Of a stretch of 64,000 bases of DNA, positions 49,401 to 53,612 are shown piece by piece. Both the position numbers and the translations under genes were made by a program. This DNA is from Chrysemys picta bellii (taxonomy: Eukaryota > Chordata > Testudines > Emydidae), in assembly GCF_011386835.1 (NCBI RefSeq), contig NC_088796.1, positions 71,747,468 to 71,811,467 of the forward strand, in the 5' to 3' direction. Numbering within the stretch: position 1 is the stretch's first letter; the number at the start of each line of letters is the position of its first letter. The notes below the pieces were generated by a model. The model made no database searches, had not been told where the DNA came from, and saw only the letters and a list, made by a program, of their open reading frames with translations.

Positions 49401-52068
49401 TTATTCTATCTAGGATTCTACACTGCACACACTACAGTAAGGGAATGATGAAGCAGCAAGCCAATGTCAGAATTTTGACTAGCCCAGATTTAAGTGTAGG
49501 CATAGCCTTGGGTTTTAATACTGTAGCTGTGCCACTCTAGCGCTTCAGCACAGACACTTCCTATACCAAAGGGAGGGGCTGTCCCATTGGCACAGGTAAT
49601 CCACTTCCCTGATTGGCAGAAGATAGGTTAAACGGAAGAATTCAACCTGTTGCTGTCTACGTGGGGATTGAGGTTGGTTTAACAATCTGCCCAGGGGTGT
49701 GGATTTTTCACATCCCTGAGCATGTAGCTGGGTCAATCAGCCCTCAGAGACCAAATAACATAGTGTGTTACTAATGATGTAGGCGCCAATCTTACAAAGT
49801 CTTATCCATATGTTTAACTCTAAGCATGTGAGTGCTCTCATAGGTCATGTCTACATGAGGAAAAAAGTGTGTTTTTAAAATGTATGCTAAACTCTTAGCA
49901 TAGACAAGGCAAGTTGCAGTTTTCACACATTAGCTAGATGAGGTGCACACTAATGCAGAGCCTAGGGTTTACCCTCATCCAGCCAACCTATTAAAAGGAC
50001 AGCTTACTTTGTCCACACTAGAATTATAACATACATTAAAAACAGACCTTCCCCCCCTAGTGTATGCCATTGAGTTCAATGGGACTAGTCACATGTTTAA
50101 AAAGTTAAGCATTTGTGTACATCTTTGCAGTCCTACTGCATCATCAGTAGAATACATCAATAATGAGAATGCACCATAGATCAGCCTTTTGAGCTTGCTG
50201 GGGTTTGAAAGGTCCAGAATGTATTACACCGATATCCTGTGAAATCAAGTGTCTAGCTCAGGGGTAGCCAACCTGAGCCTGAGAAGGAGCCAGAATTTAC
50301 CAATGTACATTGCCAAAGAGCCACAGTAATACAACAGCAGCCTCCCTCTTCCCCCTTGCCTCCCCCCACTCCCAGCACCTCCTGCCCACCAGCAGCCCTG
50401 CTGATCAGCACCTACCACCCCCTCCCCGCACCTCCCGATTATCTCTTTCATGGGGGGCAGGAGGTTCGGGGGGGAGGAGGAGTGAGGGCATAGCAGGCTC
50501 AGGGGAAGGCCTGGGAAGGGGTGGAGTGGGGACAAGGTCTGTGGCAGAGCCAGGGGTTCAGCAGTGAGCACCCCCAGCACATTGGAAAGTTGGCACCTAT
50601 AGCTCCAGCTAGGGTGACCAGATGTCCCGATTTTATAGGGACAGGCTGGATTTTTGGGTATTTTTCTTATATAGGCTCCTATTAGTACCCCCTACCCCCT
50701 GTTCTGATTTTTCACATTTGCTGTCTGGTCACCCTAGCTCCAGCCCTGGAGTCGGTGCCTGTACAAGGAGCCACATATTAACTTCTGAAGAGCCACCGGT
50801 TGGCTACCCTGGTCTAGCTGACTCCTGCGCCATCAAGGGGGGCTAGATGGCCTGACAGGTCCCGTCCATCTCTGTGCCATTGTGTCAGTTACTGTAATTC
50901 CCCATTAGCTCTTGGGGACTAGCTCCTCCCCCTGCTCCCGACGCTTGCCTCGCAGACCTCTCCGTTCTGGGGGGGTGAAGAGATCAGGGCGGATCAACGG
51001 CAGTTTCAACACCACGGTCTCGGTTTGGAAAAGAAAGTCAGCCCCGGGAATCCCGCTTCTCCTGCCTCAGCCAGTGAGCGCTGCGGAGCGGGCGGGGAAG
51101 CCCTAGTTCGCGGAGTCACCTCGCAGTGGCCGAAGCCCTGTTCACACGCCGGCGTTCTGGGCGGGGCTGAAGCCTGGGTCTGGATTCCAAGGGCGACCAG
51201 CCGAGCTCGGAGCAGGAGCGGCGGAGTCGAAAGCGCTGCTGGAGCGGACGCTGCCCCAGGCAGCAGCTGGCCGGGCGGCGCTAGGCGCTCTCGCACACAA
51301 AGCAATGGCACAGCTGAATTTAATTGTCCGCAGTAACCGACTGGCGCACGCCACTACTCAATAGGTGTAAACAATTCCGGAGTCAAGTTTAGACGACAGC
51401 CCTGGAGAGTCTTTTCTCCTCCCCTGGCCCCCAGTAAGGCGCCACCATGCAGCGCCCACAGAAAGCTTGGGGAAGAAGAAAGGCATCCCGATCGCGTGAA
51501 CTCTTATTTGGTGCAAACCTTGTTGCCTATTGTGACTACCTATTAAGAGGGTTTCCCATTATCCACGGCCTAACGGGCTGGGAGGAAACTCGGACCCATT
51601 GCCCCAGGGACTGAGTTTCAGCCCATCAGTTTCACGCTTGAGTCGCGATCTGGTTTTGCTCTGACAGATCGTTCGTTCCACTCAAGCCCCCATGTAAATC
51701 AGTCGCTCGAGTTTGAGCTAATCCAGGCTTTAGCAACAACTCACCAGGTGAAGCGTTTTGAATGCAAATAATCCTACCCCACACCTTGTGCTTTGCATGC
51801 TGCAGCGAGCGAAGGAAAACCTACAGTTGATGGGTCTAAACCCAGCCCTGCCTATATGTTCTGACTTTGCACAGTCAAATCTATTTGCCAGCCACAGTAG
51901 AGCTCTAATCTGGAAATACCCGCATCACCCACAGGCTGTACCTTCCCGGGGTCTAACAGGAGGGAAATTAACCAAGACAGTCTTTCGAGGAGTCGTTTTC
52001 CTTACCTTGCCTTTTTCTATCAACTTCATTATGTAGGCAAACTCACTCCCTTCATCTGACTCACACAT
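6948..52068 (-). CDS. TRIM36: TRIM36, tripartite motif E3 ubiquitin ligase, spliced in 10 coding exons
   Basis: Joining 52068-52006, 33761-33524, 18509-18184, 16777-16631, 14892-14797, 13605-13352, 11879-11755, 9639-9346, 9014-8717 and 7302-6948 gives 2196 nt, or 731 residues plus stop. All internal junctions are GT-AG and the phases agree. Seen: RING cysteines at about 33-119, B-box 1 about 158-197, B-box 2 about 213-250, coiled coil about 259-375, FN3 about 418-515, B30.2/SPRY about 516-731. This is the class C-I TRIM layout (MID1, TRIM9, TRIM36, TRIM46), and the sequence matches human TRIM36 (728 residues, from memory) far better than its paralogues. Known for the family: microtubule-associated RING E3 ligase; TRIM36 (Haprin) is linked to sperm acrosome function and early axis formation. 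No frameshift or premature stop was found. An alternative first exon lies at 35285-35259. A terminal non-coding exon or other isoforms cannot be excluded. Confidence 0.96.
7303..8716 (-). other. TRIM36 intron 9
   Basis: Between exons 9 and 10. No confident repeat, RNA gene or extra exon seen. Confidence 0.6.
8717..9014 (-). CDS. TRIM36: TRIM36 coding exon 9 (start of B30.2/SPRY)
   Basis: The acceptor is GTTTTTTAG and the donor is GTAAAT. It encodes residues 515-613: [51 protein letters not shown] and DVTSPR. KGKHFW is the recognisable SPRY core strand. It ends in phase 2 inside Arg614. Confidence 0.95.
9346..9639 (-). CDS. TRIM36: TRIM36 coding exon 8 (fibronectin type III)
   Basis: The acceptor is TATTCCAG and the donor is GTATAC. 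It encodes residues 417-514: [39 protein letters not shown] and LHTPAAP. The conserved Tyr/Trp spacing and the [11 protein letters not shown] strand identify an FN3 domain. It ends in phase 1. Confidence 0.95.
9787..9940 (-). mobile_element. CR1 LINE 3' fragment in TRIM36 intron 7
   Basis: Contains TAGAATCAGAGATTATTAGG, GGTTGGAAGGGACCTCAGGA and TCATCTAGTCCAACCCCCTG, the reverse strand of the CR1 3' end typical of birds and reptiles. 5'-truncated, so only the tail is present. Oriented like TRIM36. Confidence 0.85.
10350..11500. mobile_element. Degraded MITE split by a GC-rich inverted-repeat element
   Basis: Outer pieces GGCCTAGTCTAGGCTT (about 10350) and GTGTAGACGCAGCTAGG (about 11320) to CATACCCTTA (about 11500) look like one MITE. 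Between about 10430 and 11310 sits a second element starting with a hairpin (GTCACGGACAGGTCACGGGC at about 10467, inverse at about 10510-10530) and ending near ATCACGGAATCCATGAC. Its core is GC-rich and non-coding; long open frames there are incidental. Lies in TRIM36 intron 7. Confidence 0.5.
11755..11879 (-). CDS. TRIM36: TRIM36 coding exon 7 (COS-box region)
   Basis: The acceptor is CCCTTTCAG and the donor is GTAAGT. It completes Arg375 and encodes [16 protein letters not shown] to LGDLSFYSS (376-416), then the first base of Gly417. In class C-I TRIMs this part, with the end of the coiled coil, forms the COS box that confers microtubule association. Confidence 0.94.
11977..12262. mobile_element. 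Harbinger-type MITE in TRIM36 intron 6
   Basis: Ends GGGTATGTCTACAC and (reverse complement) GGGTACGTCTACACT. Flanks are TTT and TTA. Non-coding, about 286 bp. Confidence 0.7.
12263..13351 (-). other. TRIM36 intron 6, remainder
   Basis: Only weak repeat remnants: CAAAACTCCCACTGACGTCA at about 12785 and an old CR1-like tail at about 12993-13075 (GACC/TACCTATTAGATCAT-type sequence). No exon seen. Confidence 0.4.
13352..13605 (-). CDS. TRIM36: TRIM36 coding exon 6 (coiled coil)
   Basis: The acceptor is TGTAATAG before TGCAATGG; the donor is GTATTT after CATGTTAG. It encodes residues 291-374 plus part of Arg375, including [16 protein letters not shown] and [15 protein letters not shown]. It is the main coiled-coil exon leading into the COS-box region. 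It ends in phase 2. Confidence 0.95.
13606..14796 (-). other. TRIM36 intron 5
   Basis: AT-rich. A possible ancient CR1 tail at about 14363-14410 (GGAAGAGACCTATTAGATCA). Nothing else recognised. Confidence 0.4.
14797..14892 (-). CDS. TRIM36: TRIM36 coding exon 5 (coiled coil)
   Basis: The acceptor is TTCTACAG and the donor is GTAGGA. It encodes 32 residues (259-290), [10 protein letters not shown] to LLMKETE, a charged heptad-like stretch starting the coiled coil that mediates TRIM dimerisation. Both ends are in phase 0. The exon is too short to be found as a stand-alone reading frame; it was identified by reading between exons 4 and 6. Confidence 0.93.
15355..15640 (+). repeat. Dispersed unclassified repeat, partial copy
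   Basis: Matches 25365-25660 in order: GGCAGAATTT, TTTCACAGTTGCAGGA, a G-rich stretch, ATTTAATTTCAGTAGA, ATTCAAAAA, AACTCTAGTAAGTTC, TTTTTCTTACTTTGC. No coding potential and no obvious terminal repeats. Lies in TRIM36 intron 4. Confidence 0.7.
15909..15986. repeat. TA/CA microsatellite
   Basis: Alternating TA then CA dinucleotides, interrupted by short ATATAT blocks. Lies in TRIM36 intron 4. Confidence 0.95.
16217..16298 (-). mobile_element. CR1 LINE 3' fragment in TRIM36 intron 4
   Basis: TAGAATCATAGAATATCAGA then GTTGGAAGGGACCTCAAGAG, the complement of the CR1 3' tail; very similar to 9787-9940. Confidence 0.85.
16631..16777 (-). CDS. TRIM36: TRIM36 coding exon 4 (B-box 2)
   Basis: The acceptor is GGCAG before ATCTTG and the donor is GTAAGA. 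It encodes 49 residues (210-258): [20 protein letters not shown] and HANHRVTT, the C-x2-H...C-x2-C...H-x2-H ligand pattern of B-box 2. It starts and ends in phase 0. Confidence 0.96.
17044..17328. mobile_element. Harbinger-type MITE with strong internal hairpins, TRIM36 intron 3
   Basis: Ends GGCTTGGTCTACACTAC and (reverse complement) GGCCTTGGCTACACTTAC, flanked by CAA at 17041-17043 and 17329-17331. Two internal palindromes: about 17067-17139 (arms ATTCGAACTAAGGTAC and inverse) and about 17238-17278 (GTTCGACTTATCGCGTC and inverse). Closely related to 44662-44947. Confidence 0.8.
17730..17948. mobile_element. Non-autonomous hAT element, TRIM36 intron 3
   Basis: The element is 17738-17940: ends CAGGGCCGGCTCCAG and (reverse complement) CAGGGCCAGCTCCAG. 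Target copies ATCATAGT and ATCATATT match in 7 of 8 bases. Non-coding. Confidence 0.8.
18184..18509 (-). CDS. TRIM36: TRIM36 coding exon 3 (end of RING and B-box 1)
   Basis: The acceptor is ATACAG before GCTGGAAA and the donor is GTAAGT. It encodes residues 101-209: the last RING cysteines C116 and C119 (FPCPGC), the helical linker [16 protein letters not shown], then B-box 1 with a CDAC...CMDC...CNEC pattern and paired histidines. It ends in phase 0 at FRPK. It is the longest well-conserved block with human TRIM36. Confidence 0.96.
18510..22391 (-). other. TRIM36 intron 2, 3' part
   Basis: Mostly AT-rich unique sequence. A CA microsatellite lies at 19957-19984, and a probable Harbinger-type MITE remnant at about 20149-20505 ends CTGTAGTGTAGACTTGCTC. 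No coding exon was recognised; the open frames are not supported by homology. Confidence 0.45.
19957..19984. repeat. CA microsatellite
   Basis: Uninterrupted CA dinucleotide run in TRIM36 intron 2. Confidence 0.95.
22392..22531. mobile_element. Mini-hAT element, copy 1 of 3
   Basis: The element is 22400-22523 (124 bp) with ends TAGGGTGACCAGA and the exact inverse TCTGGTCACCCTA. Perfect 8-bp duplications ACTGGATT at 22392-22399 and 22524-22531. Internal TCCCGATTTTATAGGGACAG is shared with copies at 48561 and 50610. Confidence 0.9.
22532..23831 (-). other. TRIM36 intron 2, no recognised feature
   Basis: AT-rich sequence with A/T homopolymers; nothing identified. Confidence 0.4.
23824..24208. 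mobile_element. hAT-like element with TAGGGYTGC ends
   Basis: The element is 23832-24200: ends TAGGGCTGCCACC and (reverse complement) TAGGGTTGCTACC. Flanks CATTAAAG and TATTTAAG agree in 6 of 8 bases. It contains GGTTGCCAGGTGCCCGGTTC; a short related piece lies at about 24826-24856. Open frames on both strands are not a transposase. Confidence 0.65.
24209..25364 (-). other. TRIM36 intron 2, no gene
   Basis: AT-rich. Only the short GTTGCCAGGTGCCCAGG repeat piece at about 24828 is recognised. Confidence 0.4.
25365..26065 (+). repeat. Dispersed unclassified repeat, longer copy
   Basis: About 700 bp. The first 300 bp match 15355-15640. The rest includes GTTGTCCTTGGTGTGAGATC, GACTACTCCTTCGGGACTAG and TGCCTGAAGAGTTTGCACAT. 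I recall the same sequence as abundant in turtle genomes but cannot assign a class. Not convincingly coding. Lies in TRIM36 intron 2. Confidence 0.6.
26230..26370 (+). mobile_element. SINE 3' fragment
   Basis: ATGTAAAATGGGGATGAAAA, then CCTCAC and GTTGTAAAGATTAATTAATT, the tail shared by tRNA-derived/MIR-like SINEs. No A/B box promoter remains in this piece. Confidence 0.5.
26485..29275 (-). mobile_element. hAT (Charlie-like) transposon with degraded transposase
   Basis: The element is 26493-29267 (2775 bp) with ends CAGGGGTCGGCAACCT and (reverse complement) CAGGGGTTGGCAACCTACGG. Perfect 8-bp duplications TCCTACAC at 26485-26492 and 29268-29275. The minus strand holds a broken transposase from about 28585 to 26713. 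The 5' third (28590-29210) is GC-rich and non-coding. In TRIM36 intron 2, same strand as the gene. Confidence 0.92.
26713..28585 (-). pseudogene. hAT transposase pseudogene
   Basis: Fragments in order on the minus strand: 28585-28319 ([15 protein letters not shown]-terminal), 28271-27936 ([33 protein letters not shown] with the first acidic residue), 27996-27586 ([17 protein letters not shown] and [12 protein letters not shown]), 27602-27189 ([26 protein letters not shown]) and 27102-26713 ([18 protein letters not shown], the hAT dimerisation region). At least four frame changes or stops separate them, so it cannot make a full transposase. Similar in kind to the hAT proteins behind GTF2IRD2- and ZBED-type vertebrate genes. 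Described as broken; no function inferred. Confidence 0.88.
29276..29957 (-). other. TRIM36 intron 2, no recognised feature
   Basis: No repeat or exon identified. Confidence 0.4.
30080..32322 (+). mobile_element. CR1-type LINE, 5'-truncated, degraded
   Basis: Plus-strand frames give the end of an endonuclease domain ([10 protein letters not shown] near 30130), then reverse transcriptase: [13 protein letters not shown] and [13 protein letters not shown] (30825-31235), [29 protein letters not shown] and the thumb (31271-31897), and a C-terminal [13 protein letters not shown] stretch (31818-32126, another frame). Frameshifts near 31235, 31880 and elsewhere, plus stops upstream of 30825, make it dead. 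The 3' end GGACTGGACTCTATGATCTC and CCAGTCCTAGAATCTATGG is a CR1/L3 tail. Opposite to TRIM36. Confidence 0.88.
30825..32126 (+). pseudogene. CR1 reverse transcriptase (ORF2) pseudogene
   Basis: The catalytic FADD motif and the [10 protein letters not shown] motif are intact, but the frame is broken three times and an A-run at about 30969-30984 lengthens the coding region. The family normally has about 900-1000 residues; only the reverse-transcriptase half remains readable. Confidence 0.85.
32378..32701. mobile_element. Harbinger-type MITE nested in older repeat
   Basis: The element is 32381-32698: ends GGCCTGGTCTACACTAGG and (reverse complement) GGGTATGTCTACACTATC. TCA duplications at 32378-32380 and 32699-32701. 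The left end matches the right end of the Harbinger at 55296-60816 over 16 bases. Related interior to 17044-17328. Confidence 0.85.
32761..33523 (-). other. TRIM36 intron 2, 5' end
   Basis: AT-rich; no repeat or exon identified. Confidence 0.4.
33524..33761 (-). CDS. TRIM36: TRIM36 coding exon 2 (first half of RING)
   Basis: A pyrimidine-rich acceptor (TCTCTCTCTTCAAG) precedes GTTACC, and the donor is GTATGT. It encodes residues 22-100: [10 protein letters not shown], then RING ligands C33, C36, C48, H50, C53 and C56, followed by a Ser-rich stretch (SESSSQSSP). The exon ends in phase 1. The second half of the RING is on exon 3, so the zinc-binding domain is split by a 15-kb intron. Confidence 0.93.
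33762..34899 (-). other. TRIM36 intron 1, proximal part
   Basis: Between exon 2 and the CpG island. T/A homopolymers at about 34315-34345. No further exon recognised. Confidence 0.4.
34900..35680. promoter_or_regulatory. TRIM36: CpG island over the alternative TRIM36 first exon
   Basis: Very GC-rich with frequent CpG, in contrast with AT-rich flanks. It contains the alternative first coding exon (35285-35259). GGGGCGGGGC-type Sp1-like boxes occur at about 35380-35390 and 35552-35560. A pure C run follows at about 35709-35724. Inferred proximal promoter of TRIM36. Many long open frames here on both strands are by-products of the GC content. Confidence 0.65.
35259..35285 (-). CDS. TRIM36: TRIM36 alternative first coding exon in a CpG island
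   Basis: ATG GAG GGC GAT encodes MEGDRLEPA, followed directly by the donor GTGAGT at 35258. The exon is in phase 0, so it joins exon 2 (VTIKN...) without frame change and replaces the 21-residue start, giving a 719-residue protein. The ATG context is strong (A at -3, G at +4). It sits inside a CpG-rich block, as expected of a promoter. The frame is also open upstream to an ATG at 35525, so a longer N-terminus is possible. The use of this exon is inferred and not seen directly. Confidence 0.7.
36225..36430 (+). mobile_element. LINE ORF2 C-terminal fragment
   Basis: Reads [17 protein letters not shown], the conserved end of L2/CR1-like LINE proteins (LQxVQNAAAR), followed by degraded sequence. 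A second similar but weaker piece may lie at 44450-44640. Confidence 0.45.
36662..36830. mobile_element. Degraded MITE remnant
   Basis: Starts GAACTTGTCTACATAGG, has CCCCATGTGGACACACTTAT and ends TGTGTAAGGGCCC. Resembles 53395-53610 and the outer MITE at 29958. Confidence 0.5.
36831..37757. other. No recognised gene
   Basis: Lies in the long first intron of the distal TRIM36 transcript. AT-rich; possible repeat traces only. Confidence 0.35.
37758..38050. mobile_element. Harbinger-type MITE, one end eroded
   Basis: Left end GGGCATGCCTACACTTACC after TTA. Internal palindromes CAATTTATCGCGTCTAGTG...ATGCGATAAATTG (about 37803-37838) and TCAGCTACGTTATTCAGATA. Inverted relative to 32381-32698. 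The right end is diverged. Confidence 0.7.
38051..38793. other. No gene; possible MITE remnant
   Basis: About 38440-38640 has TTTAACTAGACTGG and AAGTAGACACAC motifs typical of old MITEs, without clear borders. Confidence 0.35.
38794..40003. mobile_element. GC-rich non-autonomous hAT element
   Basis: The element is 38802-39995: ends CATAGGCGTGCGCAC and (reverse complement) CATAGGCGTGCACAG. Target copies TCTAGACA (38794-38801) and TCTGGACA (39996-40003) match in 7 of 8. The interior is Pro-codon-rich CCCCTGCACCC-type repeats; the 357-codon open frame at 38809-39882 is a composition artefact. Confidence 0.8.
40367..41575 (-). mobile_element. CR1-type LINE, 5'-truncated, minus strand
   Basis: Minus-strand frames: [20 protein letters not shown] and [13 protein letters not shown] (about 41442-41248, reverse transcriptase with the FADD motif) and a C-terminal [16 protein letters not shown]...[19 protein letters not shown] (40829-40611). 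The 3' end at about 40370-40560 includes CTGGGTCAGACCAAAGGTTC. Frameshifted and dead. A different subfamily from the copy at 30-32 kb. Confidence 0.85.
41576..44661. other. No gene; weak repeat traces
   Basis: A MITE-like start TTTTGTCTACACTAGCAAGA at about 42645, and a dispersed-repeat piece at about 43385-43490 (GTGATAGTGCCTAAAGACCC, GGTCCCTGCCCCAGAGAGCT). A second start of a LINE-like piece may lie at 44450. No coding exon recognised. Confidence 0.4.
44659..44950. mobile_element. Harbinger-type MITE with TAA duplication
   Basis: The element is 44662-44947: ends GGCCTGGTCCCCACTAAG and (reverse complement) GGGTACGTCTTCACTTAC. TAA at 44659-44661 and 44948-44950. Hairpin arms ACTAAGGTACGCAAATTCAG and inverse (about 44692-44755), and CGATTTATCGCGTC (about 44855) with inverse. 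Closest to 17044-17328. Confidence 0.85.
45290..45560. mobile_element. Probable MITE remnant
   Basis: From TCTGGGCTGCACTTAAAACT to ATTGTAGACATGGCCAGAG, with internal CTGGTGTAGACGAAGG. Ends are imperfect. Confidence 0.45.
45868..46005. mobile_element. Possible hAT relic
   Basis: CCAGTGCTTAATTTGTACCA at left and CCCAGCACTTAATTG at right, with a GAGCCCCAGCA-rich centre. Resembles a repeat common in turtles; ends do not match well. Confidence 0.35.
46006..47896. other. No recognised feature
   Basis: AT-rich intronic sequence. No gene, RNA or repeat supported. Confidence 0.35.
47897..48120 (+). mobile_element. tRNA-derived SINE
   Basis: GGATGGTCTTGTGGTTAAGA (A-box-like, about 47909) and GGGACTCAAGAGATCTGG (about 47938) match the turtle Pol III SINE start. 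The B box is eroded. The tail-side motif TGCTGTAAAACGAGGAGAAT follows. I see no intact promoter. Confidence 0.65.
48121..48552. other. No recognised feature
   Basis: Between the SINE and a mini-hAT. Nothing supported. Confidence 0.35.
48553..48692. mobile_element. Mini-hAT element, copy 2 of 3
   Basis: The element is 48561-48684 (inverted relative to copy 1): ends TAGGGTGACCAGA and TCTGGTCACCCTA. Perfect 8-bp duplications CTCACCCC at 48553-48560 and 48685-48692. Confidence 0.9.
48693..50250. other. No gene; simple repeats and MITE traces
   Basis: A C-run at about 49340-49358. About 49845-50040 (GGTCATGTCTACATGAGG to TTTGTCCACACTAG) may be a degraded MITE. No exon recognised. Confidence 0.35.
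50251..50819. mobile_element. hAT element with a mini-hAT inside it
   Basis: The outer element is 50259-50811: ends CAGGGGTAGCCAACCTGAGC and (reverse complement) CAGGGTAGCCAACC. Perfect 8-bp duplications GTCTAGCT at 50251-50258 and 50812-50819. It contains GAGCC-rich sequence and no transposase. The inner element is at 50610-50736. Confidence 0.9.
50602..50744. mobile_element. Mini-hAT element, copy 3 of 3, nested
   Basis: The element is 50610-50736: ends TAGGGTGACCAGA and CTGGTCACCCTA. Perfect 8-bp duplications GCTCCAGC at 50602-50609 and 50737-50744. Same orientation as copy 1. Confidence 0.9.
50900..51500. promoter_or_regulatory. Second CpG-rich block, between the two TRIM36 first exons
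   Basis: CpG-dense sequence, strongest at about 51040-51300, lying 0.5-1.1 kb downstream of exon 1 in gene direction. It is not a recognised transposon and has no coding exon that I can identify. It may belong to the distal TRIM36 promoter region or to a divergent non-coding transcript. Role is inferred only. Confidence 0.45.
51501..52005 (-). other. Intron 1 sequence just downstream of TRIM36 exon 1
   Basis: Follows the exon 1 donor (GTAAGG). No further exon or repeat identified. Confidence 0.4.
52006..52068 (-). CDS. TRIM36: TRIM36 coding exon 1 (distal promoter form)
   Basis: Encodes 21 residues beginning [10 protein letters not shown] and ending EKGK, matching the start of the long human isoform (MSES...KGK, from memory). 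The donor GTAAGG follows at 52005 in phase 0. The ATG at 52068-52066 has A at -3 but T at +4. The frame stays open upstream to about 52266, so the start rests on homology, not on an upstream stop. The 5'UTR and transcription start must lie above 52068. Confidence 0.85.
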
Positions 52069-53394
52069 GATTAGTAATGCATGCAAACAAATAAAAACGA
52101 GGAAGCAAATTCCTAAAGACAAACGAATTTCGAGAGCATTGACTTTCGCCGCTGGTCTTGGCCGGAGTTTTGCCAAAGGGAGGAATAAGACCCCACTCCG
52201 CGCGCTATCAAGGAATAAAGAAAGGAGCTGCGCCGTCTTCATTGATTCTATTTGTGATGCGGTCAAGGAGAAGATGAGCTAACGGAAAAAACGTGAGAGG
52301 CTGTCTGATGTGAAAATGTCATTAGATGAACTCTATCTCGGGACATTCAAGCTCCGCCTACAGAGACTGACTATTTTCTCCTCCCCCTCCGCACGGGGTA
52401 TATCTCATCAGCTGGGAACAACACAACTCCAAGCCAGTCAATTTCCAGAGGGTAATATGAATAAATGTGTCTAATCGAGTCTTCAGATCTGGTTTATTCA
52501 TGCAGCCTTTTGATTCGTTTGGGACTTTCAGAATGTCTTCCATGCCTTTTCCTCAAGAACAATCAGCCTATTTTTAGGTTAACAAACAAAAGAAAGGAAC
52601 GATACACAACAAAGAAAATGAAACGGTCCAGGGCATCTGGAAATTAGGTCCAGCAAATACTAGGGAATCGCTGGAAATCAGCCTATTAGGCCTGTATAAT
52701 GAATGAAGCTAGGTTTATATTGATCGTTTAGATCAAGTGCAATGTTGCTTGGAAAACTAGGAGTGGTTAATTGTTTTAAAACATAATGGACTATGGCATT
52801 TGATGAGCTCAAGTGAAGAGTTACATGCAACAGCGGACTGGAGATTTAAAAGATATTCCTGAACTGTTTATTTTAAAATGACAGTCAGGTTAAAAATCAA
52901 TTCATTACCTGTATTACATTAGGTAATTAGAACTGAGGGTTTTTAAATGGGATTTATTTTTTACATTAATGCTGTTTCTCTACTTTTAGCATTTAATTCA
53001 CCTTGGACAAGGAAAATAAACTAACACCCTCATCTTTCAAAGACATGTACCTGTTTAACTTTACACACTCTAAAGCAGTCTCACCGAAGTCACAGGACTT
53101 GTCAGAATGCATAAATTTAAGTATGTGAATAAGTTCTTTCAGGATCAGGGCCTAAAGCATACCTTCACCCCTGATTAGATATTAAGGGGAGAGGTGGCTT
53201 TGAAAACCCGTTGGTCTCAGTGCAGCAATTGGATCTACCAGAATGAACCTTGCTCCCTGGCAAACCTCACAACACACTAACACGGCTACCACTCTGAAAC
53301 AAGCACAGGGGATCAACCACATCAATCTGATTACAGAATCAAGGTCTAATAGGTTATTTACACAGAGAAATTGACAAGAATGATTACTGTGGAA
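52069..53394. other. TRIM36 distal 5' flank
   Basis: Should hold the 5'UTR and distal promoter; no clear TATA box or CpG island was singled out. A dispersed-repeat piece CACTAACACGGCTACCACTC lies at about 53280-53300. Confidence 0.4.
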
Positions 53395-53612
53395 TAAACT
53401 ATTCTGTAATAGCTATTCCACAATAACTCCTGGGGTGTTTCTATGTGGACACACATTCCATAATAAAAGTAATTTTATTCCAGATTAGTTAGTGCACTCA
53501 TAAAGCCCACTAATTCTTTGGGAATAAAATGATTTTTAGTCTGGAATAGAATATGCACATGGGGAACTATTCTGGGAGGATCAATTTCCCCATGTAGACA
53601 ACTCCTGCAGGA
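53395..53612. mobile_element. MITE remnant
   Basis: AACTATTCTGTAATAGCTAT, CTATGTGGACACACATTCCA and a right end CCCCATGTAGACAACTCC. Same group as 36662-36830. Confidence 0.5.

Noticed and set aside
52069..52266. Upstream in-frame extension of TRIM36 exon 1, with a hydrophobic stretch resembling a signal anchor
   Set aside because: Homology with TRIM36 begins at the ATG at 52068; a membrane anchor before a cytoplasmic RING is not expected of this family.
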